Source: CAMEON01 sp963609805
GTDB lineage: Bacteria > Bacillota > Clostridia > Oscillospirales > CAG-272
Direction: 5' to 3'
NCBI GenBank assembly: GCA_963609805.1
Contig: CAVDLN010000105.1
Location: 1 to 5,758, forward strand
DNA length: 5,758 bases
The translations under genes were made by a program, and so were the position numbers. The notes below the pieces were generated by a model. That model ran no database searches and was not told the origin of the DNA. It saw only the letters and a program-made list of their open reading frames with translations. The first letter of the stretch is position 1. Each line of letters starts with the position of its first letter. This document shows, piece after piece, positions 5,758-5,758 of this stretch.

Positions 5758-5758
5758 G

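Overview
This is the flank of a bacterial chromosomal replication origin carrying the chromosome-partitioning locus. All five genes lie on the minus strand, so transcription runs from high to low coordinates: mnmG, rsmG, a dense parS (centromere) array, parA, parB, serS (cut by the left edge). The order mnmG-rsmG-parA-parB, the exact match of two sites to the 16-base parS known from Bacillus subtilis, and the Soj/Spo0J-like proteins point to a Firmicute. The fairly GC-rich coding sequence, the absence of a noc gene and serS directly after parB suggest a member of the Clostridia, perhaps near the Ruminococcaceae/Oscillospiraceae; that family-level placement is inference. By analogy with B. subtilis, oriC/dnaA should lie beyond the right edge, with these genes transcribed away from it.

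Right part (3806-5757): mnmG has its own clear sigma-A-type promoter at the window edge, and rsmG follows 33 bases after its stop. Both encode RNA-modifying enzymes (tRNA wobble uridine and 16S rRNA). Middle (2608-3019): a 412-base stretch with no gene. It holds eleven recognisable copies of the parS palindrome in under 300 bases, arranged partly as 49-base tandem repeats and partly as a 15-base ladder, followed by a strong promoter for parA. Left part (1-2607): parA and parB are 14 bases apart and form one unit; serS starts 68 bases after parB.

The genes and sites form a self-contained segregation module: ParB loads at the parS array, ParA is the partner ATPase, and the array sits directly upstream of the parAB promoter. 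Proteins and gene order are conventional. The unusual element is the density and repeat architecture of the parS array, in the place where B. subtilis carries noc.
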